Of a DNA stretch of 64,000 nt, positions 18,020-27,841 are shown piece by piece. The DNA is taken from NCBI RefSeq assembly GCF_000737705.1, contig NZ_JPRH01000001.1:248001-312000 (forward strand), read 5' to 3'. The notes under the pieces are model-generated. The model made no database searches. It saw only the letters and a program-made list of their open reading frames with translations, and was not told where the DNA came from. Each line of letters opens with the position of its first letter. Position 1 is the stretch's first letter. The DNA comes from Chryseobacterium soli (GTDB lineage Bacteria; Bacteroidota; Bacteroidia; Flavobacteriales; Weeksellaceae). Made by a program: the position numbers and the translations under genes.

Positions 18020-18199
18020 ATGTTAAAAGTGGTTTTAAAAATACAAGAAAGCGAAATTGATTATCTAATAAGTAAGCTTGCAAAGCTGGGGATTAAAAAT
18101 ATAAAAATTACAAAGAAAGAAAAAGAACTAAATCTTTTTCGGTATAAAAACATGTTAGATAGTAGTAGTGATGAGTTAATAAAGCCAGAAGATAAATAA
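18020..18199 (+). CDS. Possible 59-aa small protein
   Basis: Frame MLKVVLKIQESEID to KPEDK, charged and probably helical, 50 bases after the superinfection-immunity-like gene. No family recognised; composition is protein-like (few Cys/Trp, alternating charge) but a chance frame cannot be excluded in such AT-rich DNA. Confidence 0.35.
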   Translation: MLKVVLKIQESEIDYLISKLAKLGIKNIKITKKEKELNLFRYKNMLDSSSDELIKPEDK

Positions 18200-18881
18200 T
18201 GTTTTAATTCATCTTAGAAAAAAAGATTTTCCAATTTTTTTTAAATGTTTTGATAACATAAATCTGCCTCAATAATACTATTTTGTGAACCAATTATTAA
18301 TTGGATATTTTCTGTAGCCCGATAGTCTTCAATATTATAATTTGTGGAGATGCTAATTTTTATTGTGGTTTCGTCTAACTTTATACCACCTTGAATTTTT
18401 AGAATTACTTTTCAATTTTATTAACTTTATATAAAACTTGGATACGTTTATGTAATTTATCATTTACTAGTAATACATTGCATCTATCTTTGTTCACATT
18501 TAAAAATTATAAATCATTGTTATCTATGATTACTTCTTAAATTCTAAATTTACTTTGAAGCTTTTTGATAAATATCCCTCAGTAATAAAGAAAAATTCTT
18601 TTTTATGTGAATTTGCGTAAAAAATATGGAAACGCAAAGTAAATGCGAAAATTTGAAGACTAAGGATAAAAGAAATTAAAAAAATGGGAATGAGAAATAA
18701 ATGAATTCAGTATAAATACGGATTGCCGTAAACACAAAATATTTCTTATTATTACATTTAGCATTTATATAATAAATAAACAAGAATAAATGTACTATTC
18801 TATCGCAATAATACAACATTAGCGCAATTCAGTATTATACAAATTTGACAGACAACTAGTAACACTCAAACCATTTTTAAA
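18200..18881. other. Gene-free AT-rich stretch with one GCAAAGTA repeat copy
   Basis: No convincing gene on either strand. At 18633-18654 it holds CGCAAAGTAAATGCGAAAAT, the same unit as the repeats at 20377-20432; just upstream TTTGCGT/ACGCAAA (18613-18638) form a small hairpin. Several short stop-ridden frames suggest decayed coding sequence. Confidence 0.5.
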
Positions 18882-19415
18882 ATGACAATAAAATCCAAGC
18901 AGCTTTTTATTTTAATCGGAGACGATATGACGGGTAAGACAACTCTTCAGAAATTACTTATTGAGAAAATTTGTGGACAGACTTACGACCGTTTGCCGAC
19001 TAATCTTAGTTTTAACATAACACATCATGAAATAAAACGTAAGTATCTAAATATTTCATTTGCTAATAGAAGTTACCAAGAGAAAATTGGCGACTATGGA
19101 ACTGTTGACGAATACTTTCAAAATCATTTTAATCCTGCAGACATTAGCATAATTTCTTCGCATCTTGACATTGGACATATAACTGAAATGATACGAAATG
19201 GTAGGCAACGCTTCTATAACGTGACGGGAATATTTTTCAGTAATTCTATAGACTCAAATCAAGAAGTAAATTCTCAAATTTCACTTCTTGAATGGGACGA
19301 AAGATTGGTAATAGAAAATCTTACTACAGAAGACGAAAGTACTATTAGTAGACAATTAAATGCTATTGCAGAGAATTTTGCGGTATTTATCTGTAATAGA
19401 GCCAGCGTTTCGTAA
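18882..19415 (+). CDS. P-loop NTPase-like protein, unknown
   Basis: 177 residues. The N-terminus KQLFILIGDDMTGKTTLQK holds a strand followed by a Walker A-type loop (GDDMTGKTT, residues 13-21), as in kinases and adenylate-kinase-like nucleotide enzymes. An aspartate-rich DLSIISSHLDIG-type strand near residue 90 could be the Walker B region. The specific family is not recognised. It stands alone in a region of decayed cargo. The downstream sequence has a small hairpin AAAGTT/AACTTT at 19463-19492. Confidence 0.6.
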   Translation: MTIKSKQLFILIGDDMTGKTTLQKLLIEKICGQTYDRLPTNLSFNITHHEIKRKYLNISFANRSYQEKIGDYGTVDEYFQNHFNPADISIISSHLDIGHITEMIRNGRQRFYNVTGIFFSNSIDSNQEVNSQISLLEWDERLVIENLTTEDESTISRQLNAIAENFAVFICNRASVS

Positions 19416-19778
19416 GAAAAGCCTACAAACAACAAAGGTTTTGCAATAGTGGGTTGACACTGCAAAGTTCAACAGTTTTTTTCGGTTCAACTTTACAAAA
19501 TTGAAATTTTATGTTTTGATTACTTTACCCATCACATAGTCTCGACCCCTTATTTAATGCTCAAAAATAATCTCAAAAAACGATCCAACCAAAGCAACGA
19601 AGAAAATTTACCAGTCACTTGGTTTGAATAAAGGAACACTTGATCGTTATGCAAAATCCTTGATAATCATACGCATGAAGAGATATAGAAAATGGCAATC
19701 AAAAAATAATTAGATACGCCAATAGATTGCGTAGTAAGAATATATTTTTGATTACTATATATTAAAAATCAAATTATA
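19416..19778. other. Gene-free stretch with a coding remnant
   Basis: Around 19567-19660 the plus strand reads IISKNDPTKATKKIYQSLG then LNKGTLDRYAKSL without a start and then breaks, which looks like a gene fragment. Its first 19 bases (AATAATCTCAAAAAACGAT, 19566-19584) recur exactly at 37501-37519. Nothing else is recognised. Confidence 0.35.
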
Positions 19779-20404
19779 ATGTCAATTAATTGGAACAGTA
19801 TAAATGATGGGCTTCGACCAGAAGCCGAAGAACCCGTTTTACTTGCTAAAGACCTACTGAAGATTTAATTAATAATTGTATAGTTGGTTCATTGATAATA
19901 CACGAAGATTCGGGGGAAGTAGGATGGTTTGTAGGAAATGATTGTGATGTAATTACATTATCTTCTAGAACATATTGGGCATATATAAATGAAAAGGCAC
20001 TTTCTATTCCAGATACTGATGACGAAAAGGTGCTTTCAGACTGCCTCCAAGAGTATATGCTAAAACTTCAATATTTTGAAAAAAAAATTCAAAAACTAAG
20101 TGAATGTATGATGGCAAGTGGTAAAGGTACATATCCACTAGATTACTTTATTGCAGGAATTTTAAATAGAAGCCTTTCTCTCATTTATGGTTTTGATACT
20201 TTACTTAGATCTGCAAACTTTATTGGTGCTCTGCATTTGGTTAGGCCACATCTTGACAATTATTTAAGACTTTCAGCTTCGTGGTTAGTAAAAAATCCGC
20301 ATGATTTTGCCAAAGATGTTTGGGAAGGCACTACAATCAGAAATATTAGAGATAGAGAGGGAAAAAATGTGATTTTGCAAAGTAAATACGAATTAGCAAA
20401 GTAA
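19779..20404 (+). pseudogene. Frameshifted and 3'-truncated hypothetical gene
   Basis: A start MSINWNSINDGLRPEAEEP at 19779 leaves frame near 19850, while the other frame continues TEDLINNCIVGSLIIHEDSG and on for about 180 codons; a one-base change joins them. The second half (LDYFIAGILNRSLSLIYGFD, then RPHLDNYLRLSASWLV) resembles a family of hypothetical proteins with conserved R..LD..LR helices. The frame then runs out inside the GCAAAGTA repeats, so the normal C-terminus seems lost. No function is assigned. Confidence 0.5.
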
Positions 20405-20432
20405 ACGCAAAAACTTGCAAAGTAGATGCGAA
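20377..20432. repeat. Three tandem GCAAAGTA-type repeats
   Basis: GCAAAGTAAATACGAA (20377), GCAAAGTAAACGCAA (20396) and GCAAAGTAGATGCGAA (20417) repeat at 19-21 base spacing; a fourth copy is at 18634. They are iteron-like in layout and sit at the broken end of the preceding gene. Confidence 0.65.
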
Positions 20433-20586
20433 AATTCACCTTTGAAAGCGACAGTTAGAGCGATCTAGAGGATATATGTATAACTACGAGAAAACCTTAC
20501 CCGCAGGCTCACGAAATTAATCTGCTGAAAATGAAGATAAATTGTAGGAAATTATTTATCTTTATGTGACTAAAAACTTAATTACC

Positions 20587-22113
20587 ATGAACAAACTCCT
20601 GCCTATACTGGCCGGTATCCTGATTTTGGTACCTCACATATTATTTTCTCAACAGTCCCAAAATAGGAAACAAACAAGCCAACCCGATTCAATAACTTTT
20701 GATAATATAGCTTTTAACAAGGCCATAACCAATCTGCTATTCAAATCCTTTTCTACGGTAGCCACAGGTCAAGGCGAAGCCAACAACTTTGCCACTTATG
20801 CCTCTTTTGAACCTGCTAACGGTAGTTACAAATTTAATGCTTTCGGAAGCGCTGGAACTGGCGAACGTCCATTTCTTTTCAACATTTCAGTTAAAGGAGA
20901 TATTATAGGAGATAACGTTGGTGTACTATTTAACAATTCTAAATTCAATATAGGAACTACCATTTCCGGCAAAATCCACATCCCCTTAAAAGGAATGAAT
21001 ATCAATATTGAGGGTTATGATAGACAGTTGGCCATTAATAAGGTGAAAACTTTAAAAAAAATGCTTGATGAAAAACTGACAGATCTTAAAATTAATAATA
21101 GCTTAGCATACCTGAACAATCAAATGAGCAACTATAATAATAGATGGAATGAAGCTAATGTACAGTATACTCAAAAAAAAAATTCACTGGATTCACTGAA
21201 TCTGATTATTGATAACGAAAGGAAAAAGAGGACAGATGAAGCTAAACTCGACCCCCAGTTAAAAAAATCACTAAACCTTACCAAAGAACTCAAAGCACTC
21301 GACAAGAGTAGGTCAGATTACCGCTTTAAAATAGATTCTGTAAAGACAATACTAGAAGCAAGTCAGACAAACAAAAATTATTACAGATCGAAAGACCGGT
21401 TGGAAAAAGCCTTTAAGCTAAAGAGTGATAGCGTATACCTCGCTATACCAATATTGGCCCAAAGTACACCTTGGTTGTCTTTTATTGGAAGTTACAACAG
21501 AAGTAAATACTATACTTTTGACAACACATTGCTTTTTTCTGATCAGCTAAAAACAGTCGTTCACAATAATTTTCAGTACGGAGCAGAGCTCAATTGGTTC
21601 ATTTCAACCAGCCCCTATTGGCCAGAAGATAAGCCCAATACCAAGCCCAAACCTGTCCATATCCACCTGATCAATTTTGGTGTAGTCAGGATTGGAGCAA
21701 GCGATATTGACGATTATTCTACCACTGAGATGACTCAAACGAAAAAGTCAGTACTTGATGATACAACTAACAGCCTTGGCAAAAAATATAACGTTTACAC
21801 AGACCCTATCACTGAATACAAAGCTTGGCGGATCTACGCTAACTACTATTATTTTCTGGGAAAAGGTAACACCATGGCCATACATCCTTTTGCTGAACTC
21901 CAGTTTAGAGATACTCATGAGAACCCTTTTGCACTTGGGCTTGGGTTCGTCAAATCACTAAAGAACAAAAAAGACAATGCTGTTATCAACATAGAGATTT
22001 ACGCTAAATTCAAAGATATAGGCCGAGCTTTGCCGCAAAAGAATGTACCATTCTATAATAGGAACGAGATTGGGATCAACTTTGCCATACCGCTAAACCT
22101 TCCAAAAAAATAA
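20587..22113 (+). CDS. Exported hypothetical protein with coiled coil and barrel-like C-terminus
   Basis: About 508 residues from the ATG at 20587, chosen because it opens a signal peptide (MNKLLPILAGILILVPHILF SQ). Central residues 150-300 are long charged helices that may form a coiled coil. The C-terminal third alternates aromatic/hydrophobic residues (INFGVVRIGASDID, AWRIYANYYYFLG, INIEIYAKFKDIG) and ends with a strand, as outer-membrane barrels do. Function unknown; outer-membrane location is an inference. Confidence 0.7.
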   Translation: MNKLLPILAGILILVPHILFSQQSQNRKQTSQPDSITFDNIAFNKAITNLLFKSFSTVATGQGEANNFATYASFEPANGSYKFNAFGSAGTGERPFLFNISVKGDIIGDNVGVLFNNSKFNIGTTISGKIHIPLKGMNINIEGYDRQLAINKVKTLKKMLDEKLTDLKINNSLAYLNNQMSNYNNRWNEANVQYTQKKNSLDSLNLIIDNERKKRTDEAKLDPQLKKSLNLTKELKALDKSRSDYRFKIDSVKTILEASQTNKNYYRSKDRLEKAFKLKSDSVYLAIPILAQSTPWLSFIGSYNRSKYYTFDNTLLFSDQLKTVVHNNFQYGAELNWFISTSPYWPEDKPNTKPKPVHIHLINFGVVRIGASDIDDYSTTEMTQTKKSVLDDTTNSLGKKYNVYTDPITEYKAWRIYANYYYFLGKGNTMAIHPFAELQFRDTHENPFALGLGFVKSLKNKKDNAVINIEIYAKFKDIGRALPQKNVPFYNRNEIGINFAIPLNLPKK

Positions 22114-22131
22114 CCTCTAAAACCATATGAA

Positions 22132-22461
22132 ATGTCAAAAGAAAAAAAAACACCCGCAAGAAAATATAACAACCCATCTCCTTACAGCTCAAAGCCAAAA
22201 TTTGGACAAATGGAACTACCTGAAGTAATACTTAAAATCCAGCCATACAAAGAGGGATTAGAAAATGGAAATGTCCAAAAGCTAATTAATCCATTGGAAG
22301 TAATTACTCTTGTCAAAAGTGTTTGTAAAACCTGCCACATGTTCTGCTCTCCTACATGGAGGACTTCAGAAGAAATAGCAGACCAAGATGCGGCTAAGCA
22401 CATTGAGCTGGGGCATTGGACCGATTACATGTATCGATATGTGACGAGGAAACATTCATAA
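22132..22461 (+). CDS. Hypothetical protein with Cys-rich motif
   Basis: 109 residues, 18 bases after the exported protein, so probably co-transcribed. The first 25 residues are basic and disordered (KEKKTPARKYNNPSPYSS). CKTCHMFC at about 64-71 plus a later HIELGHW could bind a metal or haem, but there is no signal peptide, so a cytochrome is unlikely. Not recognised. Confidence 0.55.
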   Translation: MSKEKKTPARKYNNPSPYSSKPKFGQMELPEVILKIQPYKEGLENGNVQKLINPLEVITLVKSVCKTCHMFCSPTWRTSEEIADQDAAKHIELGHWTDYMYRYVTRKHS

Positions 22462-22760
22462 GTCGACAAAATTAAATTCATTGATCCATTAATAACACGC
22501 ATAGAGACTTACTAAACATTGAAAATCCCGGTCGACGAATGCCAAATGGTTTTGCGAAGGAATTAGGAACACACTATCGAATCTGTGCATTAACTGTTTT
22601 ATGGTAATTGTCGCTTTGCATCAATATTTTTAACAAAATCATGGTTTGTGATTTTAGTTTGTACTTTTTTTATTTCATTAACTAAAAATTGTAGTTGACC
22701 ATACGGAAAACCGTAATCATGTTATAGCAGATTTAATTAACTTTTTTAAAAAATTAAGTT

Positions 22761-23054
22761 ATGAGTTACAAAAAAAATGAAATGTTTTATAAAGAACAGT
22801 ATAAGTGGACCGCAAATGCCGACCATGATAACCCAGATGTGCGACATGGACTGGATGCAAAGGAACTTAACCGTTCTGAAGGTTATGAAATGCTTGACTT
22901 TATCAATACATTGGCAAAGGATTGGAAATGGGAGAATGTAGATCTATCTTCATATCATAACCTTGAGCGAATTATTAAAAACCAAGTTCCTCCTCATATA
23001 CATAAACATGAGGACATCAAAAGATGGATTCAGCCAAATTACCGAGAAATCTAA
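22761..23054 (+). CDS. Hypothetical protein, 97 aa
   Basis: Soluble, charged, Trp- and His-rich protein (WKWENVDLSSYHNLERIIKN; PPHIHKHEDIKRW) with no recognised domain. It stands alone after a 299-base gap (22462-22760) in which I see no other feature. Kept as a gene for its ATG start and protein-like composition; borne on the element as cargo. Confidence 0.5.
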   Translation: MSYKKNEMFYKEQYKWTANADHDNPDVRHGLDAKELNRSEGYEMLDFINTLAKDWKWENVDLSSYHNLERIIKNQVPPHIHKHEDIKRWIQPNYREI

Positions 23055-23171
23055 TCGGTAATATTAATTGCTAATTATTGATAGACATTGGAGCTGGAGG
23101 ACAATATTATTTTAGATTAAGAATTTTAATAAGAAAATTATTAATTATTTCTATGAAAAATAGCAAGTGGG

Positions 23172-23228
23172 ATTTAATTTTAGTAAAATAGTCACCCTTT
23201 TCGGGCGATTATTTTACTAAAATTAAAT
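23172..23228. terminator. Long bidirectional terminator hairpin
   Basis: ATTTAATTTTAGTAAAATA (23172-23190) is perfectly complementary to TATTTTACTAAAATTAAAT (23210-23228); the inner part CACCC/GGGCG adds pairs. It separates the plus-strand 97-aa gene from the minus-strand coiled-coil gene. Confidence 0.75.
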
Positions 23229-23248
23229 GTAAATTAAGTGTTATAATA

Positions 23249-23734
23249 TCATTTAAGAAATTGTTCCACAAATTGGTAGATTAAACTTTCAATATCTTCT
23301 TTTTTAACCTTATCAATATCTGTATAGCCGGCTTGTTTCTTTACTTCGGCATTTTTTCCTAAAGTTTTCTGTGATATTTCTATAGTTCCATGACTTTTAT
23401 AACCTTCGAAAAGCAAAAAAGCTCCTACTGAAGAATCTGAATATCCTTTAGGTAAATATGTGATTTTTCCAAAAAGCCTAATTTGGTCTTTCAATGTTTT
23501 TGTAGATTCATTCGAAGCATATTCCAACCTTCCCGCTTGAGCTATACCCTTTGCTGTTAATTTCACAGATGGTATGATGACGGTATTTTGTAGTTCTTTA
23601 AAAGATTTGGTGAATTTTTCTTCCTTATTATTTAAGTCGTCTAAAAGTTGTTTCTGATCAGCTTTTTTCTGCTCTACAGATTCTTTTTTTTGCTGTGCAA
23701 GTTTTTCTAACTTTTCAAGTCTTTCTTTATCCAT
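23249..23734 (-). CDS. Coiled-coil hypothetical protein, 161 aa
   Basis: The N-terminal 50 residues are a heptad-rich, Lys/Glu/Gln helix (KLEKLAQQKKESVEQKKADQ), followed by a compact C-terminal domain. It has no signal peptide and no known motif. Monocistronic on the minus strand, ending at the long hairpin. Not recognised. Confidence 0.55.
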   Translation of the reverse strand: MDKERLEKLEKLAQQKKESVEQKKADQKQLLDDLNNKEEKFTKSFKELQNTVIIPSVKLTAKGIAQAGRLEYASNESTKTLKDQIRLFGKITYLPKGYSDSSVGAFLLFEGYKSHGTIEISQKTLGKNAEVKKQAGYTDIDKVKKEDIESLIYQFVEQFLK

Positions 23735-23990
23735 TATTTGTAAATTTATAACTACTCAAATTTACATTTTAAAATTTTAAATTGATTTATTTTTGAAAGT
23801 TGTTTCTGTAGTAAACATTTTCCCATTGTTCTAAACCATTTCCAAGTCCAAATGAGTAAAAAATAAAAAAACGCAATCTAAAAAGGATAAATATAGGATG
23901 TAAAATTTCAAAAAAAAGAAGTACGGTTTGCATAAACAATTTATCCAATTGAAGAAAAGATATTATTAATATATTTGAAAAAAAACTTAT

Positions 23991-25181
23991 ATGGGAAAAT
24001 TAAATAACAGTGATGATCAAAAAAAAGATTCTAATTCAGTTGAAAAAGTAACAGATGAAGATTCTGTAGTAAAAAGCCCTGATTTCAGTAGCTCCTTAAT
24101 TTTTATTGATACAAACGTTTTTCTTGATTTTTATAGAATTAGGAATTCAGATGTATCCATAAAATTATTAGATGAGATATTGAAGCATAAAGATTCGGTG
24201 ATTATTACTAGTCAGATAGAAATGGAGTTTAAAAAAAACAGACAAATTGTATTTGGCCAAACGTATACAGAGCTTACAAAAACAAGAAATTTTTCTCTGA
24301 ATCTTCCGCACATTTTGACAGTCGAAGAGGAAGTAAAGGATTTCAATGAAACAAAGAAAAAGTTAAATGAATATCAGACAAAACTTGAAAATAAGTTTGC
24401 GGCAATTTTAATAAATCCTTTGGAAAATGATCAGGTATATAAAAAACTAGATGAATTATTTGCTCATAAATCAGAATATAATCTAAATAGAGACAATATT
24501 GCGAATACAGTTATTGCAGAACTAGCCCGTAAACGTTTTGATTTAGGATATCCACCGAGAAAGGAAAGTGATAATTCAATAGGTGACTCAATTAATTGGG
24601 AATGGATAATACAATGTGCAAAAACCTCTCAAAAACCAGTCATTATAATTACTAGAGATTCTGATTATGGATATATATTTAATAAAGAACCTTATCTCAA
24701 TGATTGGCTGGCACAGGAATTTAGAGATAGATCAAATGGAGAAAGCGATATATTTCTAACAAATAAAATAACCAAAGCTTTTGAAATTATTAAGATTAAT
24801 GTAACCAAGGAAATGGTTGAGGAGGAGCAAAAGATAATCTCTACAAATGATGAGTGGCAGTATCAAAATTTAAGAGAGAGGGAAGCAAGTTGGCTGGCTG
24901 CGGATCGAAATGGTTTTACTCCTAGTATGGAAAGTTTATATTCATCTTGGCAAGCTGCTTTAAAAGGGTCTATTTATGCAAAAAATCCAAGTTTATCTCC
25001 ATCTTTACAAGCTATTATTGGAGTCTCAACTCCTAAACCTTCACAAAGCTTTTCTACATCTCCAATGTGGCAGACAATCGTTAATGCCCCAGAAGTTCCA
25101 CCAGCGTTCAATATGCTAAATAATTTTAAAGCATGGGATAATAAGATACCTAAAAATTTATTCTTAAATCGTGACGACTAA
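23991..25181 (+). CDS. PIN-domain protein (PIN_8/DUF4935-like), putative RNase
   Basis: 396 residues. SSLIFIDTNVFLDFYR at about 35-50 is the first strand of a PIN nuclease with its acidic DTN motif; DEILKHKDSVIITSQIEMEF supplies the second acidic region, and TRDSDYGYIF at about 222-231 the last. These acidic residues bind metal for endoribonuclease cleavage. The 140-residue C-terminal tail is Ser/Pro-rich and unusual. Stand-alone PIN proteins of this subfamily occur in defence islands and phage-exclusion loci; a defence role is inferred from the location, not shown. Confidence 0.72.
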   Translation: MGKLNNSDDQKKDSNSVEKVTDEDSVVKSPDFSSSLIFIDTNVFLDFYRIRNSDVSIKLLDEILKHKDSVIITSQIEMEFKKNRQIVFGQTYTELTKTRNFSLNLPHILTVEEEVKDFNETKKKLNEYQTKLENKFAAILINPLENDQVYKKLDELFAHKSEYNLNRDNIANTVIAELARKRFDLGYPPRKESDNSIGDSINWEWIIQCAKTSQKPVIIITRDSDYGYIFNKEPYLNDWLAQEFRDRSNGESDIFLTNKITKAFEIIKINVTKEMVEEEQKIISTNDEWQYQNLREREASWLAADRNGFTPSMESLYSSWQAALKGSIYAKNPSLSPSLQAIIGVSTPKPSQSFSTSPMWQTIVNAPEVPPAFNMLNNFKAWDNKIPKNLFLNRDD

Positions 25182-25901
25182 TAACGACTATTAATAATTT
25201 TGAATCACAAGTTGAGCTCATTTTTCTTTCTGCAAATTATCTTTCTTTTGAGTCATCTTATTAAAAATATCAATTATAATTTGGAACCTTGTGTGAAAAC
25301 GAATATTCTTAAAGATGCCGAAATCATCGGAACGTTTACTAAAACTCCTGAAAAGAAAAAGGAAGTGACTATGATGTTGAGAAGTATATAGCAACTTAAA
25401 GAAAGGTGAAATTGATAACAGATTTTAAAAGTGATCCTTTTATGCCAATGTCAATCCAAAGATAATCACGGAATTACTTAAAGATATAAATAACCTAATT
25501 TCGGGATAAGAAAGAGTAATGAAAATATTCCATAATCTACTGATAATAAGTAAAAACACGATTATATTGTCAGTGTTTTAGTTTTTTATTAATGAATCCG
25601 AAATATTTCAATTCACATGCATTTTTTATCCTGAAAAGCTAGGAGTATGAACTAAAAATAAGAAAATTTAATTTTAAATATTTGACTTATTGATATTTTT
25701 TTTTAAAAATATCATAGTCATTAGAATGTTTTCTATTTTTTATTTTACGGCATTTTTATATAAATTTTAACTAACTGATTTACAGCCTTTTTTATTTTTT
25801 CACACTCATTTATGTGTTTTTTTTATTTACGGAGTAAATATATAATAAACTGATTTACAATAATATATATTATTTTTTATAAATGATTCTATTTTTTTTT
25901 A
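25182..25901. other. Very AT-rich 720-base gap upstream of the RiPP cluster
   Basis: No confident gene. A 63-codon frame at 25200-25391 is doubtful (see rejected items). A small hairpin TGATATTTTT/AAAAATATCA lies near 25690. The region close to 25902 supplies the RiPP promoter. Confidence 0.4.
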
Positions 25902-25909
25902 TACCTTTA
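25902..25909 (+). promoter_or_regulatory. -7 box of the RiPP operon
   Basis: TACCTTTA fits TAnnTTTG with one mismatch and lies 19 bases before the precursor ATG. Confidence 0.5.
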
Positions 25910-25928
25910 TCAAAAAATAAATTGAAAT

Positions 25929-26126
25929 ATGAAACTAAATAATTCTACTTCTAATACAATTTCATCAAACATCATTGCAAAACAGTCCGATAAACAAAGT
26001 TCTCCCGTGGAGGCAAAAGTTTCCAGTTTGGTTTTACAAAGATTGATGCAAGAAGTGAAGAATGATGCAGTAAATAATATTTCTGCTTATAATCGTACAC
26101 ACAATCGTCATAATCGTGGTAGATAA
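25929..26126 (+). CDS. RiPP precursor peptide with YNR/HNR/HNR core
   Basis: 65 residues, Ser/Asn/Lys-rich leader followed by a C-terminal core AYNRTHNRHNRGR. Three aromatic-Asn-Arg triplets (YNR, HNR, HNR) fit the Omega-X-X pattern on which triceptide radical SAM enzymes form three-residue cyclophanes between the aromatic ring and the beta-carbon of the third residue. The radical SAM gene overlaps its 3' end by 11 bases, so expression is coupled. The leader segment VSSLVLQRLMQEVKND is amphipathic and may be the recognition helix. The modification itself is inferred. Confidence 0.8.
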   Translation: MKLNNSTSNTISSNIIAKQSDKQSSPVEAKVSSLVLQRLMQEVKNDAVNNISAYNRTHNRHNRGR

Positions 26127-27264
26127 AATTTTTCATAATCCTCAACTAGATACTGTATTAATAAAATTAGCAAGTAGGTGCAATATTAATTGTTCTTACT
26201 GCTATGTTTATAATATGGGAGATTCTAATTGGACGACTATGGAAAAACAAATGACTGAACCAACAATGTTAGCCATTGCGAAGTCATTAACTGAATTGGC
26301 AGATTTTCAAGATCAAAGATTCAGTATTGTTTTACATGGTGGGGAACCATTACTTATAGGCGCTAAAAAATTAGATTTTTTCCTATCTCTTTTAAGAAAT
26401 TCATTAGGGGTAGATTATCCAATAAGTATTCAGACAAACGGAATTTTGATTTCTTCTCAAATACTAGATATATGTTCAAAAAACAAGACCAGTATTGCAG
26501 TAAGTATTGATGGTTACCGAGAAATTAATGACAAATTTAGAATTGGTCATAATAATAAAGGAACATTTGATCAGGTAATTAACGGGATTAATATTCTTAA
26601 ATCTCACCCTGATCATGAATTTTTAAATGCAGGTCTTCTTGCTGTCATTGATCCCTCTTCAGATCCAGAAAAAATATATTCTTTTTTTAAAGAACTAGAA
26701 GCTCCAAGTGTTGATTTTTTGTACAAGGACGGAAATCATTCGATACTTCCATTGGGAAAATCTGCAATAGATTCGACAGAATATGGAGAATGGATGACAA
26801 AACTTCTTAAAGTATATTTAAATGATAAAAATCCACTTCCCATTAGAATTCTCGATGATATGCTAAAAGTCTTACTAGGCGGAACTGTTTCTAAAGAAGG
26901 TATGGGGATTACTGATTATGGAATAGTAATTATTGATACTAATGGTATAATTATGAAAAATGACACATTGAAAAGCTCTTTTGATGGTGCAGATAAATTT
27001 AAAAAGCCAATTAATATAAAAGATGGAAAACTATTAGATTTTATTGGTAGCAAAGAATTTAATGAGTACCGCGAGATGCAAAGACCAAGTAGTGAAAAGT
27101 GTCTTAGGTGCCCAATTCTTAATATTTGTGGTGGTGGTATGATTTTACATCGATGGAAAGACGGATCTGAATTTAATAACACATCTGTTTATTGCGCAGA
27201 TCAGTTGCATCTTGTAGAAAATATGAAACAATTAATTTCAAAATTCTATTTAATCAATGCCTAA
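26116..27264 (+). CDS. Radical SAM/SPASM peptide maturase (triceptide/cyclophane type)
   Basis: 382 residues beginning at a GTG that overlaps the precursor gene. The [4Fe-4S]-SAM motif is Cys22, Cys26 and Cys29 (SRCNINCSYCYVYN), followed by the GGEP motif (LHGGEPLL). The C-terminal CLRCPILNICGGG with later YCADQ is a SPASM-type auxiliary cluster region. This architecture with IKLASRCNINCSYC and a YVYN tail is that of FxsB/GrrM/XyeB-like maturases that crosslink aromatic side chains in short repeats. It would act in the cytoplasm on the upstream peptide. Confidence 0.88.
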   Translation: MVDKIFHNPQLDTVLIKLASRCNINCSYCYVYNMGDSNWTTMEKQMTEPTMLAIAKSLTELADFQDQRFSIVLHGGEPLLIGAKKLDFFLSLLRNSLGVDYPISIQTNGILISSQILDICSKNKTSIAVSIDGYREINDKFRIGHNNKGTFDQVINGINILKSHPDHEFLNAGLLAVIDPSSDPEKIYSFFKELEAPSVDFLYKDGNHSILPLGKSAIDSTEYGEWMTKLLKVYLNDKNPLPIRILDDMLKVLLGGTVSKEGMGITDYGIVIIDTNGIIMKNDTLKSSFDGADKFKKPINIKDGKLLDFIGSKEFNEYREMQRPSSEKCLRCPILNICGGGMILHRWKDGSEFNNTSVYCADQLHLVENMKQLISKFYLINA

Positions 27265-27841
27265 TATCTTAGACTTCAGCGATGTAATCGTTGAAAATAC
27301 TCCATTTAATCATTTCTCAGTAGATTCTGTCCTAAAAGATGACTTTCAAGAAAAGTTATTTGACTGGTTGGAGTCTACAGACAATTGGAATTACACCAAA
27401 ACTGATTTTTATACCCAATATGAATTTAGTTTATTAAATGTTGAGATTCCAGAAGAACTTCAGCTATTATTAAGTAACCAAACAATTAATACAATTAAAG
27501 AACAGTTTAAAAAGAATTCAAGAACAAATTCTTTAAAGCTTGTTGGTTTGACTGTACATAAATTAATTGACGGATATAAAATGGGTGTTCATAATGATTT
27601 TATTGGAGAAGATGAATCTCATCGCTTCCTAATCCAAATTAATTCAGGTTGGGAGGAAAAGAATGGAGGATATCTAATGCTTTTTAATTCGATGAATTCA
27701 CAAGATGTTTCGAAAATAATCATGCCTTTAAATAATACGGGATTTGGATTTGAAATTTCTCCAAAATCTTTCCATGCTGTTTCAACGGTTTATGATTTTT
27801 TTAGGTACACCCTAGTATATACTTTTAAAGAAGTTGAATAA
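27257..27841 (+). CDS. 2OG-Fe(II) oxygenase (prolyl-4-hydroxylase-like), RiPP tailoring
   Basis: 194 residues. The facial triad is His112 and Asp114 (GVHNDFIGED) and His173 (SFHAVSTV), with Arg183 likely binding 2-oxoglutarate; N-terminal residues form the usual helical support and FRYTLVYTF is the closing strand. It overlaps the radical SAM gene by 8 bases and the next gene by 8 bases, so it belongs to the RiPP operon. A peptide hydroxylation is expected; the site is unknown. Confidence 0.82.
   Translation: MPNILDFSDVIVENTPFNHFSVDSVLKDDFQEKLFDWLESTDNWNYTKTDFYTQYEFSLLNVEIPEELQLLLSNQTINTIKEQFKKNSRTNSLKLVGLTVHKLIDGYKMGVHNDFIGEDESHRFLIQINSGWEEKNGGYLMLFNSMNSQDVSKIIMPLNNTGFGFEISPKSFHAVSTVYDFFRYTLVYTFKEVE

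Noticed and set aside
25200..25391. 63-codon frame at the left of the AT-rich gap, with AEIIGTFTKTPEKKKE
   Set aside because: It vaguely recalls the N-terminal domain of VapE/BT4734-like primases, but starts at a TTG, is short, and the following sequence does not continue the similarity in any frame. At best a remnant.
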